Shown here one piece after another: positions 51,245-60,260 of a DNA stretch of 64,000 bases. The first letter of the stretch is position 1, and every line of letters starts with the position of its first letter. The notes below the pieces were generated by a model. It was not told where the DNA came from. It was given only the letters and a program-made list of their open reading frames with translations, and searched no databases. The translations under genes were made by a program, and so were the position numbers. This DNA is from CADEDV01 sp036383515 (lineage in GTDB: Bacteria; Bacteroidota; Bacteroidia; Chitinophagales; Chitinophagaceae): NCBI GenBank assembly GCA_036383515.1, contig DASVOE010000095.1:46148-110147 (forward strand), written 5' to 3'.

Positions 51245-53233
51245 TTAGTGTTGGTAAAGAACAGTGCAACTAAATGGCTTCAGCATTATTGAACTATTTA
51301 ATTCAACCGGATCCTTTATCAATTGGTTATTTAAAATAGCCGCTTGCCAGCTTTTTGAAATAGCAATTTGTTGTTCTGTTGCTGTTCCGTTCAATAATAC
51401 TTGGATCGTATCCCATTTATCCCTGGCGGCTTTACCTTTTATAGTATAAGCTATTACTCCAGCGGGCAAATCTGTTCTAAAGTCAATGTTTTCCCTGACC
51501 TGGTCTGCAGCTATCATCCGAAAGGCCGGGTGTTCTTTTCTCAATTTGATCAACCCCTTTACATACTCAAACACCTCCGTATTCTTTGTTTTCAAACTCC
51601 AGTCGATTGCATTGATGCTGTCAGGTGATGCAAAAGAATTCTCCACACCTTTCTTGCTGCGCAAAAATTCTGTGCCAGCATGTAAAAATGAAATGCCCTG
51701 CGATGTCAGTACTATGGATAATGCCAGCTTGTGCATATTGATCCTTTCCTCTACTGTTGCATCTTTTGCTGAGATAGCCAGTTTATCCCACAGCACATGG
51801 TTGTCATGACATTCGGCATAGCTGATCGTTTGATAAGGCTGTGCTGCATACGGAGCTTTCGAGTAATTTACTTTGCTGTAATCAACCTGTGGATGTTTTA
51901 CCGATGCAACAATGCCAAACTTTATACTTTCTTCCATGCCGGGTTCGCCACTGGCAAATCCTTTGTCTTTATGCACAAATACGCTTCCCTTTATCCCATC
52001 CCTGATGTCGTCACTGAATACAGCAATACGATCGAGCTTATAAGCGTTCTTTTTTACGGCTCTCAATGAATCAGGTAATGGTGATGCTCCGGCTGTCCAT
52101 CCTTCACCATATAATAATATATCGGGTCTTATTTTATGCAGCTCTTTTGAAATAAGATTCATTGTTTCGATATCATGTACTCCCATCAGGTCTATACGGA
52201 AACCATCAATATGATATTCTTTTACCCAATATAACATTGATTCAAGAATGAACTTGCGCATCATGGGTCTTTCGCTTGCTGTTTCGTTGCCACAGGCCGT
52301 AGCGTTGGAAAATTTTCCATCCGGGGTTTGCCGGTAATAATAACCGGGCACCAATTGATTGAAGTTGGAGGTTTCTGTCAGCGCAGTATGATTATATACC
52401 ACATCCATTACTATTCTCAACCCGTTTTCATGAAATGTTTTCACTAATTGTTTCAATTCTTTGATCCTTGTTACTCCATCATACGGATTGGTGGAATAAG
52501 AGCCTTCCGGCACATTATAATTCAACGGATCATAGCCCCAGTTATATGTTGCATCGGGTTTTGTTTCATCCACCGAATTGTAATCGTAGAAAGGCAACAG
52601 GTGAACATGCGTTACTCTCAGTTCTTTTATATGATCAAGACCTGTTGATAAACCATCGTTGTTTGTTGTTCCTTTTTCTGTTAATCCTAAAAATTTCCCT
52701 TTGTTATTGATTCCCGAATTGGCAGCGATGCTGGCATCTCTTACATGCAGTTCGTAAATAATTGCATCCGTTTTATTCTTAAACCTGGGGCTTTTGTCTT
52801 TATTCCAACCAACCGGGTTTGTTTCTTTAATATCGACAACCATTGCCCTGCTCCCATTCACTCCTACCGCTTTTGCATAGGGATCGGGCACTTCGTTCAT
52901 CCATACTCCATCCGTACCTTCTTTTTTTGAAAATAGTTTGAACGTATAGAATTTCCCTTTCTGATCACCTTTGACAATGACCGACCAGGTGCCATTGATG
53001 CCCGGTTTCATTCTATAGCGCTGGGCTGGCTCATTACCATCGCCAGAAGTATATACCAGGAGTTGACAATTAATAGCAGTAGGCGCCCATATCTTAAAAA
53101 CAGATTGGACACGAGAATAGGAAAGCCCTAAGTCGGTTCCGTTGTAAACGGGATATGTACTAAACTCTGTCATTTGAGCTTTTGCAAAAAATAACTGGCT
53201 GATCAATCCAATTAACATACAGCACTTCCTCAT
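51245..53233 (-). CDS. pulA: Type I pullulanase
   Basis: 662 residues. Signal peptide (about 1-20, ending AKAQ), an N-terminal CBM48-like domain (about 30-135) and the GH13 barrel. The type I pullulanase motif Tyr-Asn-Trp-Gly-Tyr-Asp-Pro lies at 230-236, with DVVYNH (277-282), GFRIDLMG (nucleophile Asp348) and GEGW (acid/base Glu377). It cleaves alpha-1,6 branches in pullulan, amylopectin or glycogen fragments, here in the periplasm. It complements the GH13 maltodextrinase at the start of the window but is not linked to it. Convergent with the ASKHA-fold gene. Confidence 0.94.
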   Translation of the reverse strand: MRKCCMLIGLISQLFFAKAQMTEFSTYPVYNGTDLGLSYSRVQSVFKIWAPTAINCQLLVYTSGDGNEPAQRYRMKPGINGTWSVIVKGDQKGKFYTFKLFSKKEGTDGVWMNEVPDPYAKAVGVNGSRAMVVDIKETNPVGWNKDKSPRFKNKTDAIIYELHVRDASIAANSGINNKGKFLGLTEKGTTNNDGLSTGLDHIKELRVTHVHLLPFYDYNSVDETKPDATYNWGYDPLNYNVPEGSYSTNPYDGVTRIKELKQLVKTFHENGLRIVMDVVYNHTALTETSNFNQLVPGYYYRQTPDGKFSNATACGNETASERPMMRKFILESMLYWVKEYHIDGFRIDLMGVHDIETMNLISKELHKIRPDILLYGEGWTAGASPLPDSLRAVKKNAYKLDRIAVFSDDIRDGIKGSVFVHKDKGFASGEPGMEESIKFGIVASVKHPQVDYSKVNYSKAPYAAQPYQTISYAECHDNHVLWDKLAISAKDATVEERINMHKLALSIVLTSQGISFLHAGTEFLRSKKGVENSFASPDSINAIDWSLKTKNTEVFEYVKGLIKLRKEHPAFRMIAADQVRENIDFRTDLPAGVIAYTIKGKAARDKWDTIQVLLNGTATEQQIAISKSWQAAILNNQLIKDPVELNSSIMLKPFSCTVLYQH

Positions 53234-53410
53234 TTAATTCTGTTTAATGAAACATAAATGTATTTTAAAAAAACAGATCCGGGCAATTTCATTCATGTTT
53301 AATATAATCGGTTGTATACCGTGTAGAAAAAACTTTTTCTGTTTTTACCACATCAGGATTGTTTACTGTAAATTGGTGTTTTATTATTCTTTTTAAAAAT
53401 TAATTGCTGT

Positions 53411-55159
53411 ATGGGAGATATCCATGTTAAAAAACAATCTAAACAATATGATGTAGTAATAGTGGGTTCTGGTGCCGGTGGTGGTATGGCTGCATATATG
53501 TTGGCCAATGCAGGTTTGAAAGTTTGTATTCTCGAAGCAGGCTTTATGTATGACCCGCAAAAAAACGTTACCCAGTTAAAAAATCCGTGGGATAGCCCAC
53601 GCCGTGGCGCCAGCACCAAACTTCGACCCTTTGGCGATTTTGATGCATGTTATAACGGCTGGAGTATAGACGGAGAACCATTTACCAAAGAAAGCGGAAC
53701 CGACTGGATGTGGTGGCGGGCAAGAATGCTCGGTGGCCGCACCAATCATTGGGGAAGAATATCCCTGCGTTTTGGACCAAAAGATTTCAAAAGAAAAAGC
53801 ATTGATGGTCTCGGCGATGACTGGCCTATCGGGTATGAGGATGTAAAACCGTTTTATGATCGTGTAGATAAACTGATCGGTGTATTTGGTACCAATGAAG
53901 GACTAGAGAATGATCCTGATGGGTTTTTCCTTCCTCCGCCAAAACCAAGGTTACATGAAATATTTATTAAGAATGCAGCCACCCAGGCTGGTGTAAAAGT
54001 GATCCCTTCCCGGCTTTCTATTCTCACTAAAAAAATTGAAAGCACTACGGACAGGCAGGCTTGTTTCTTTTGCGGACAATGTAATCGCAACTGCAGTATG
54101 GCCAAAGCTGATTTTTCTTCTACCAATGTGCTCATCTATCCGGCATTGAAAACGGGTAACGTAGATATCGTTGTCAATGCCATGGCAAGAGAAGTATTGA
54201 CCAATGCCGAAGGTTTAGCCACCGGTGTTTCTTATATCAATAAAGAAGATATGATGGAATACCAGGTAAGCGGCCGTGTAGTGATTGTAGCAGCAAGTGC
54301 CTGCGAAAGTGCGAGATTATTATTGAATTCAAAATCACAGCGGCATCCGAATGGATTAGCCAACAACAGTGATGTGGTGGGTAAATACCTGCATGACTCA
54401 ACCGGTGCAGCAATGGGTGGTGTACTACCACACTTATTTGACAGGAAACGATATAACGAAGATGGTGTAGGCGGCATGCATGTCTATTCACCCTGGTGGA
54501 TGGATAATAAAAAACTGGATTTTCCAAGAGGCTATCATATTGAATACTGGGGTGGGCAAGGACAACCATCATACGGTTTTAACTGGGGCATAGAAAACCT
54601 GAATGGTAAATATGTAGTAAAAGGAAAACAGAAAGAAGCGGGTGGTTATGGTGCTTCGTTGAAAGAAGATCATCGTTTTTTCTATGGAGCCAGTGTAGGT
54701 ATGGCGGGTCGTGGTGAAGCCATACCTATCGAAACAAATTACTGCGCTATTGATCCCAATACCGTAGACAAATTTGGTATCCCTGTTTTAAAATTCAATG
54801 TAAAATGGACGAATCACGAGATCAAACAGGCAAAGCATATGAAAGAAACGTTTAAGGAAGTGATGCATAATATGGGTGCGGTGATCACCTGGGGTGGTGA
54901 TGATAGCGAAAAAAATAATTGGGGACTATCCAAACCAGGCGAGATCATTCATGAAGCTGGTACCGTAAGAATGGGCAACGACCCTAAAAAATCAGCATTG
55001 AATAAATGGAGCCAGGCCCATGATTGTAAAAATTTGTTTTGTGTAGATGGCGGGCAATTTGTTTCGCAAGCCGATAAAAATATTACGTGGACGATACTGG
55101 CGTTGAGCATGCGGGCTTCTGAATATATTATTGATGAATTGAAGAAACAAAATCTCTAA
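53411..55159 (+). CDS. GMC-family FAD dehydrogenase, large subunit
   Basis: 582 residues. FAD-binding Gly-Ser-Gly-Ala-Gly-Gly-Gly (19-25) and the C-terminal HEAGTVRMG plus NITWTILALSMR region with the catalytic His/Asn pattern fit GMC oxidoreductases acting on alcohols or sugars. A cysteine motif Cys218-x2-Cys221-x2-Cys224-x3-Cys228 suggests an iron-sulfur cluster; bacterial FAD glucose dehydrogenase alpha subunits are known to carry a [3Fe-4S] cluster in this region. It has no signal peptide. The small-subunit gene follows after a 131-base repeat-containing gap and carries a Tat signal. Confidence 0.92.
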   Translation: MGDIHVKKQSKQYDVVIVGSGAGGGMAAYMLANAGLKVCILEAGFMYDPQKNVTQLKNPWDSPRRGASTKLRPFGDFDACYNGWSIDGEPFTKESGTDWMWWRARMLGGRTNHWGRISLRFGPKDFKRKSIDGLGDDWPIGYEDVKPFYDRVDKLIGVFGTNEGLENDPDGFFLPPPKPRLHEIFIKNAATQAGVKVIPSRLSILTKKIESTTDRQACFFCGQCNRNCSMAKADFSSTNVLIYPALKTGNVDIVVNAMAREVLTNAEGLATGVSYINKEDMMEYQVSGRVVIVAASACESARLLLNSKSQRHPNGLANNSDVVGKYLHDSTGAAMGGVLPHLFDRKRYNEDGVGGMHVYSPWWMDNKKLDFPRGYHIEYWGGQGQPSYGFNWGIENLNGKYVVKGKQKEAGGYGASLKEDHRFFYGASVGMAGRGEAIPIETNYCAIDPNTVDKFGIPVLKFNVKWTNHEIKQAKHMKETFKEVMHNMGAVITWGGDDSEKNNWGLSKPGEIIHEAGTVRMGNDPKKSALNKWSQAHDCKNLFCVDGGQFVSQADKNITWTILALSMRASEYIIDELKKQNL

Positions 55160-55290
55160 GACCCCCTAAATCCCCCAAAGGGGGGACTTGCGGAGAGTCG
55201 ATAATTAGAAATAACATTATGAAATCAATTTTCAAACTTTCGTAAACTAAGCCTTCCGCCAGTTGGCGGAGAGGTTGGAGGGGCTTTTAT
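55160..55290. repeat. Intergenic repeat region between the two dehydrogenase subunit genes
   Basis: Two hairpins: CCCCC-AAA-GGGGG within ACCCCCTAAATCCCCC... (55161-55185), and TCCGCCA-GT-TGGCGGA (55255-55270) followed by GAGGTTGGAGGGGC. Sequences of this type (CCCCCTAAATCCCCC and CCTCCAACC) look like the short dispersed intergenic elements of many Bacteroidota genomes. The two hairpins would lie inside the transcript of the operon. Confidence 0.6.
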
Positions 55291-55962
55291 ATGGATCGTC
55301 GCAAATCATTAAAACTAATCGTCACTGGTGCTGTGGCTGCACCGGTAGTTATTGCAGGTTGCAATACAGAAGATAAAAAAACGGGTACAGCAGCAAAACC
55401 AGGTGAACCTGTTTTTAACCTGGATCGTAGTCCTGATGAAATAAAATACGAGAAAGAGTTATTAGCAAAAGATAAGTTCTTTACGGAGCATGAAATGGCA
55501 ACTATCACGGTGCTGGCGGATATCATCATTCCAAAAGATGAGATCAGCGGCAGCGCTTCTGATGCTAAAGTGCCTGACTTTATTGAGTTCATCGTAAAAG
55601 ATATGCCCCAGCACCAGACCCCGATGAAAGGTGGCCTGCGCTGGCTGGATATGCAATGCCTGAAAAAATATGATAAAGCTTTTAAGGATTGCACTTCTGC
55701 CCAACAGATCGAACTTGTTGACCAGATCGCTTATCCTAAAAAAGCAAAACCAGAAATGATGCAGGGTGTTGCTTTCTTTTCTTTGATGCGTAATTTAACC
55801 GCCTCCGGTTTTTATACTTCCGAAATTGGAGTAAAAGATATTGGCTATGCCGGCAATACGCCCAATCAATGGAATGGTGTACCGGATGATGTGTTAACAC
55901 AATACAAAGTGGCCTATACGGAAAAGGAAATGAAGGAATGCGTTAGCTTTGACAAGAGCTAA
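55291..55962 (+). CDS. Gluconate 2-dehydrogenase subunit 3 family protein (small subunit)
   Basis: 223 residues. Tat-type start MDRRKSLKL followed by a hydrophobic stretch and an Ala-Gly-Cys lipobox-like end (Cys24), so it may be a Tat-exported lipoprotein. The mature part fits the family: ELLAKDKFFTEHEMATITVLADIIIPKDE and GGLRWLDMQCLKKY. Such subunits form the dehydrogenase with the GMC flavoprotein and are thought to carry it through Tat. No cytochrome c subunit gene is adjacent, so the electron acceptor is unknown. Confidence 0.9.
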   Translation: MDRRKSLKLIVTGAVAAPVVIAGCNTEDKKTGTAAKPGEPVFNLDRSPDEIKYEKELLAKDKFFTEHEMATITVLADIIIPKDEISGSASDAKVPDFIEFIVKDMPQHQTPMKGGLRWLDMQCLKKYDKAFKDCTSAQQIELVDQIAYPKKAKPEMMQGVAFFSLMRNLTASGFYTSEIGVKDIGYAGNTPNQWNGVPDDVLTQYKVAYTEKEMKECVSFDKS

Positions 55963-55988
55963 GAAAATAAAAGCAACCTTCCGGGAAA

Positions 55989-57146
55989 GTGAAAGAGATC
56001 AAAGACATTGTAAAAGCATTTGATGAAGCACAACGACAGGGCAGGCAAACGGCATTGGCCACTGTTGTGCATTTGGATGGATCTTCTTATCGCCGGCCCG
56101 GCGCAAGAATGCTGATAACGGATGAAGGACAATTGACAGGCGCCATCAGTGGTGGATGCCTGGAAGGTGATGCACTGCGGAAAGCGCTGCTGGTAATGAC
56201 GGAGAAAAGGGCCATGCTGGTTACGTATGACACCATGGATGAAGATGATGCAAAATTTGGTGTGGGCCTGGGATGTAATGGCATTATACAAGTATTGATC
56301 GAGCCGATCGATCCTTCCAATCCTGCTAATCCTGTTCAGTTATTGAAAGCTGTTTTGGCAAAAAGACAAAAAGCAGTTCTTGCTACGTTGTTTTCCTTAC
56401 AGGATAAAAAAGATCATCAGCCCGGAACCTGTTTTTTATTAACTGAAGAAGGGACGATGACAACTACTGCGACTTCATTGAACGATACGTTGGTCGGTAA
56501 TACAAAAGAAGTGTTAGCCAGGCAATTTTCTTCTTTCAAAAATTATATCACGGGCACAAATACGATCACGGCCTTCATTGAATTTATCAAACCGGCGGTT
56601 TCTTTAGTTGCCGTCGGTGCAGGAAATGATGTGATGCCATTACTACGTATTGCTGATGTGCTGGGTTGGGAAACAACCATAATAGATGGAAGGGCTACTT
56701 ATGCAAAACAGGAACGATTTCCTTCGGCCTGCCAGGTAGTGGTGGCTAAACCGGAAAATGCCCTGGCACAAATTATAATTGATGATCAGACCGTTTTTGC
56801 CCTGATGACACATAATTATAATTACGATATGACGATGCTGAAAGCGCTGCTTGAAAAAAATGTTGTTTACATCGGTATGCTGGGGCCTAAAAAGAAACTG
56901 GATCGTATACTCGGGGAATTGAAGGAGGAAGGAATGAATTGTACTTTACAACAACTATCCGTTATTCATGGCCCGGTTGGATTGAATATTGGAGCTGAAA
57001 CACCGGAAGAAATTGCCCTGTCCATCATTGCAGAGATAAAAACCGTGTTAGCAGGCAGATCAGGAAAATCGCTGAAAGATAGCGGGGAATATATTCATTC
57101 CCGTCCCTACGCTGTCATCGAGGAAGTCAGGTTGGGTTCAGCATAA
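55989..57146 (+). CDS. xdhC: XdhC/CoxI family molybdoenzyme maturation protein
   Basis: 385 residues; the start is GTG, with no better ATG. An N-terminal XdhC/CoxI domain (LATVVHLDGSSYRRPGARMLI, then GAISGGCLEGD) and a C-terminal Rossmann-like domain (VSLVAVGAGNDVMPLL) are present. XdhC proteins bind molybdenum cofactor and help its sulfuration and insertion into xanthine-dehydrogenase-type enzymes. It heads an island that ends with two subunits of such an enzyme. The following nucleotidyltransferase frame begins directly after its TAA. Confidence 0.92.
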   Translation: MKEIKDIVKAFDEAQRQGRQTALATVVHLDGSSYRRPGARMLITDEGQLTGAISGGCLEGDALRKALLVMTEKRAMLVTYDTMDEDDAKFGVGLGCNGIIQVLIEPIDPSNPANPVQLLKAVLAKRQKAVLATLFSLQDKKDHQPGTCFLLTEEGTMTTTATSLNDTLVGNTKEVLARQFSSFKNYITGTNTITAFIEFIKPAVSLVAVGAGNDVMPLLRIADVLGWETTIIDGRATYAKQERFPSACQVVVAKPENALAQIIIDDQTVFALMTHNYNYDMTMLKALLEKNVVYIGMLGPKKKLDRILGELKEEGMNCTLQQLSVIHGPVGLNIGAETPEEIALSIIAEIKTVLAGRSGKSLKDSGEYIHSRPYAVIEEVRLGSA

Positions 57147-57158
57147 AAAAAGAGTACA

Positions 57159-57770
57159 ATTCATACACAGCAGCTCATAGCAGATCATTGCGGTATTGTA
57201 ATACTGGCAGCCGGATCTTCTTCCCGTTTGGGCAAGCCCAAGCAATTATTAACCTACAAAGGAAAAAGTCTTTTACAACATACAGTAGAAGTTGCAACCG
57301 GGAGTAACGCAAGACCTGTTATAGTTGTAACGGGTGCTGATGCCGGGCTTATAAAAAAAGAACTGCCAACAGATAAAGTCACCATCGTTGATAATGAAGA
57401 ATGGAAAGAAGGAAGGGCTTCTTCTGTTCGTTGTGGATTAAATGCATTACTGCACAGTGCGCCTTCAACCGACGCTATGATAATAATGGTCTGCGATCAG
57501 CCATTTGTAACGACGCAATTAATAAATGATCTGCTGACGACACAGCATGAAACCGGGAAATCCATTATCACCAGTTTTTATAAAAACATACCCGGCCCTC
57601 CTGCCCTGTTTCATAAAATTATTTTTCCCGAACTGCTGGCATTAAAAGGTGATGCGGGAGCGAGGAAGATTGTAGAACGACATGCAGATGACTTGGCAAC
57701 TGTACCCTTTCCCAAAGGAATTATTGATATTGATACCGCAGCAGACTATGAAACGTTACAACAGACCTGA
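57159..57770 (+). CDS. MocA-like molybdenum cofactor nucleotidyltransferase, unusual start
   Basis: About 203 residues if begun at the ATT at this position. The active-site motif Ile-Leu-Ala-Ala-Gly-Ser-Ser-Ser-Arg-Leu-Gly-Lys-Pro-Lys lies at codons 57201-57242 and is complete, and the CDQPFV and GPPALFHK motifs follow, fitting MocA-type cytidylyltransferases that convert Mo-molybdopterin to its cytosine dinucleotide form. However, between the xdhC stop and this motif the frame contains no ATG, GTG or TTG. The first TTG (57228) would delete most of the motif. A rare ATT (57159) or ATA start, readthrough of the xdhC stop, or a sequence error are the options. Confidence 0.8.
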   Translation: MHTQQLIADHCGIVILAAGSSSRLGKPKQLLTYKGKSLLQHTVEVATGSNARPVIVVTGADAGLIKKELPTDKVTIVDNEEWKEGRASSVRCGLNALLHSAPSTDAMIIMVCDQPFVTTQLINDLLTTQHETGKSIITSFYKNIPGPPALFHKIIFPELLALKGDAGARKIVERHADDLATVPFPKGIIDIDTAADYETLQQT

Positions 57771-57866
57771 TTTGATTAACAGGTAAAAAATGTAAAATTT
57801 TTCTTTTTTTAATGTTTGTACTTTTTGCTGTTTTAAACTTATTAAGGGCAACATGGAGAGAAGACA

Positions 57867-57874
57867 TATTTTTG
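57867..57874 (+). promoter_or_regulatory. Candidate -7 promoter element before moaA
   Basis: TATTTTTG matches TAnnTTTG exactly, 45 bases before the moaA start, in a 149-base gap between mocA and moaA. No -33 TTG at the correct distance was found, so it is only a candidate. Confidence 0.3.
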
Positions 57875-57919
57875 TGTACCGTGTATCAATAAAGTGAATG
57901 TGCCAAAATAAAAGAAGTA

Positions 57920-58900
57920 ATGATCGTTGATAAATATAACCGGGTTCATAATTATCTGCGCATCTCGCTGACAGATAATTGTAATCTCCGTTGTTTTTAT
58001 TGTATGCCGGAAGAAGACTATGAATTCACTCCGGCCTCCCGGCTCATGCAGGTAAATGAAATCGAAGCATTGGCTAAAATATTTGTTGGCCTGGGTGTAA
58101 ATAAAATAAGATTAACGGGCGGAGAACCCCTGGTGCGAAAAGATGCGAAAGAAATCATACTTGCTTTATCGAATTTGCCGGTGAAATTAACCCTGACCAC
58201 CAACGCTACACGTCTGCATGAATTTGTTGAGACGTTGGAACAGGCCAATGTAAAATCGCTGAACATAAGTTTGGATACACTGCAGCCGGATAAATTTAAT
58301 CTCATCACAAGACGGGATCAATTTAAACTCGTCTACGATAATATTCATTTATTGTTAAGCAGGGGCTTTCATGTAAAAGTGAATATGGTAGTGATGAAAG
58401 GATTGAATGAAAATGAGATCACTGATTTTGTAGAGTGGACAAGAAATGAACCCGTGCATGTCCGTTTTATTGAGTTTATGCCTTTCACCGGTAACCGCTG
58501 GACAAGTAATAAAGTATTTACCCTGCAACAAATGCTGGAGGTTATTGAAGCAAAATATAAGGTAGTAAGATTGCAGGATGAGAAACATGATACTGCCAAA
58601 GGATTCCAGGTGCCGGGTCACCAGGGAACGTTTGCCATTATTAGCACCATGAGCTCTAATTTTTGTGGTGATTGCAACCGTATACGGTTAACTGCTGATG
58701 GTAAGATGAAAAATTGCTTGTTTTCAAAAGCAGAAACAGATCTGCTCACGGCTTTCAGAAAAGGTGAAGATATTATTCCCCTCATCCATCAAAGCATACG
58801 ATCTAAAGCAAAAGAACTGGGCGGCCAGTTTACCCCGGATTTTGAACACCTGCATCCCGAAGATATCAATAACAGGAGTATGATAACCATTGGCGGATAA
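57920..58900 (+). CDS. moaA: GTP 3',8-cyclase
   Basis: 326 residues. N-terminal radical-SAM Cys21-x3-Cys25-x2-Cys28 (CNLRCFYC) and C-terminal second cluster with SSNFCGDCNRIRLTADGKMKNC, both complete. It converts GTP to 3',8-cyclo-dihydro-GTP, the first step of molybdopterin synthesis, with MoaC. The C-terminus ends in Ile-Gly-Gly, typical of MoaA's Gly-Gly tail. MoaC, which completes the reaction, is not in the window. Confidence 0.97.
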   Translation: MIVDKYNRVHNYLRISLTDNCNLRCFYCMPEEDYEFTPASRLMQVNEIEALAKIFVGLGVNKIRLTGGEPLVRKDAKEIILALSNLPVKLTLTTNATRLHEFVETLEQANVKSLNISLDTLQPDKFNLITRRDQFKLVYDNIHLLLSRGFHVKVNMVVMKGLNENEITDFVEWTRNEPVHVRFIEFMPFTGNRWTSNKVFTLQQMLEVIEAKYKVVRLQDEKHDTAKGFQVPGHQGTFAIISTMSSNFCGDCNRIRLTADGKMKNCLFSKAETDLLTAFRKGEDIIPLIHQSIRSKAKELGGQFTPDFEHLHPEDINNRSMITIGG

Positions 58901-59012
58901 AACTCCCCTCTCCTGCCCCGGTTATTATCGGGACTAAAGAGAATCTTACAAATACTCTGCTTAACTTGAAGTAACTTTTAATCTAGCATCTGCAAAACAA
59001 AACTTACCAGGC

Positions 59013-60251
59013 GTGACAGCAATTCAGTTTAAAGAAACTTCTAACTCCTCTCCAGGTGATAGAGGTATGATTTCGGTAGCAGCCGCAAAAAAAATGATTG
59101 CTGAATATTGTGTTCCATTGCAGCCGGTAAAACTTCCTTTATTAAAAGCGGCAGGTTTGATATTGGCGAAAGACGTTTACGCTTCTATAGATATTCCTGC
59201 TTATCCTCAATCTTCCATGGATGGCTATGCTTTTTCATTTGCTGATCTGAGAAATAAACAGCCATTAAAAGTAAAAGGAGAAATGGCGGCGGGGAGCAAC
59301 GAGACTACTTCATTAAATCCCGGGAATGCCGTTCGGATTTTTACCGGCGCTGCCGTGCCTGCGGGTGCAGATACAGTAGTGATGCAGGAAAAAACAAAGA
59401 TCGAAAATGGTAACCTGTTGATAGCAGATGAAAATATAACACAGGGGTTAAACGTGAGGGCCAAAGGTTCAGAAATAAAAACCGGAGAACTTGCTGCAGC
59501 AAAAGATACACTGCTTATGCCGGGCACAATAGGTTTTTTAGCCGGCATTGGAATTACTGAGGTTGTTGTGTACCCACTTCCTTCTATCAGTATCATTGTT
59601 ACAGGAAATGAATTGCAAACTCCGGGACAGCCACTGCAATATGGACAAGTATATGAATCTAATTCATTCACCTTGCAGGCAGCGCTGAAGCAAATGCAAA
59701 TTGATAATGTAAAAGTGTACAACGCTGAAGATAAATTGGAAACCGTTATTCAATTATTGGGCAACACCTTACAACAAAACGATATCGTTTTATTAACCGG
59801 TGGTGTAAGTGTGGGTGATTATGATTTTGTTGCCGAAGCTGCTACGCAAAACGGAGTGGAGAAAATATTTCATAAAATAAAGCAGCGGCCCGGCAAACCA
59901 TTTTATTTTGGTAAAAAGGAAAATAAATTGGTCTTTGGCCTTCCGGGAAACCCGGCTTCGGTGCTCACCTGTTTCTACGAATATGTTGAACCTGCCCTGA
60001 AACAACTGAGCAAACAAAAAACGGGTTTACAGGTAATGCAGGTGCCTTTGGCCGAATCTATAAAAAAGCCAGCAGGCCTCACTCATTTTTTGAAAGGGTT
60101 TTATGATGGTAAATCAGTTACTGCATTAAATGCCCAGGAATCGTACCGGCTGAGCTCTTTTGCCAAAGCCAATTGCCTGCTGCAGATCAATGAAGAAATT
60201 ACAGGGTGCAGCAAGGGAGAAATGATAGAAATTCATTTGTTACCGGATTAA
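59013..60251 (+). CDS. moeA: Molybdopterin molybdenumtransferase
   Basis: 412 residues from a GTG; the ATG 18 codons downstream (MISVAAAKKM, where most MoeA begin) is an equally good candidate. The linker SSMDGYAF motif, GAAVPAGADTVVMQE and C-terminal TGGVSVGDYDFV, followed by GLPGNPASVL, are all present. MoeA inserts molybdate into adenylylated molybdopterin. The gene lies 112 bases after moaA, with the TSUP permease gene immediately downstream. Confidence 0.96.
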   Translation: MTAIQFKETSNSSPGDRGMISVAAAKKMIAEYCVPLQPVKLPLLKAAGLILAKDVYASIDIPAYPQSSMDGYAFSFADLRNKQPLKVKGEMAAGSNETTSLNPGNAVRIFTGAAVPAGADTVVMQEKTKIENGNLLIADENITQGLNVRAKGSEIKTGELAAAKDTLLMPGTIGFLAGIGITEVVVYPLPSISIIVTGNELQTPGQPLQYGQVYESNSFTLQAALKQMQIDNVKVYNAEDKLETVIQLLGNTLQQNDIVLLTGGVSVGDYDFVAEAATQNGVEKIFHKIKQRPGKPFYFGKKENKLVFGLPGNPASVLTCFYEYVEPALKQLSKQKTGLQVMQVPLAESIKKPAGLTHFLKGFYDGKSVTALNAQESYRLSSFAKANCLLQINEEITGCSKGEMIEIHLLPD

Positions 60252-60260
60252 ATAAAAAGA

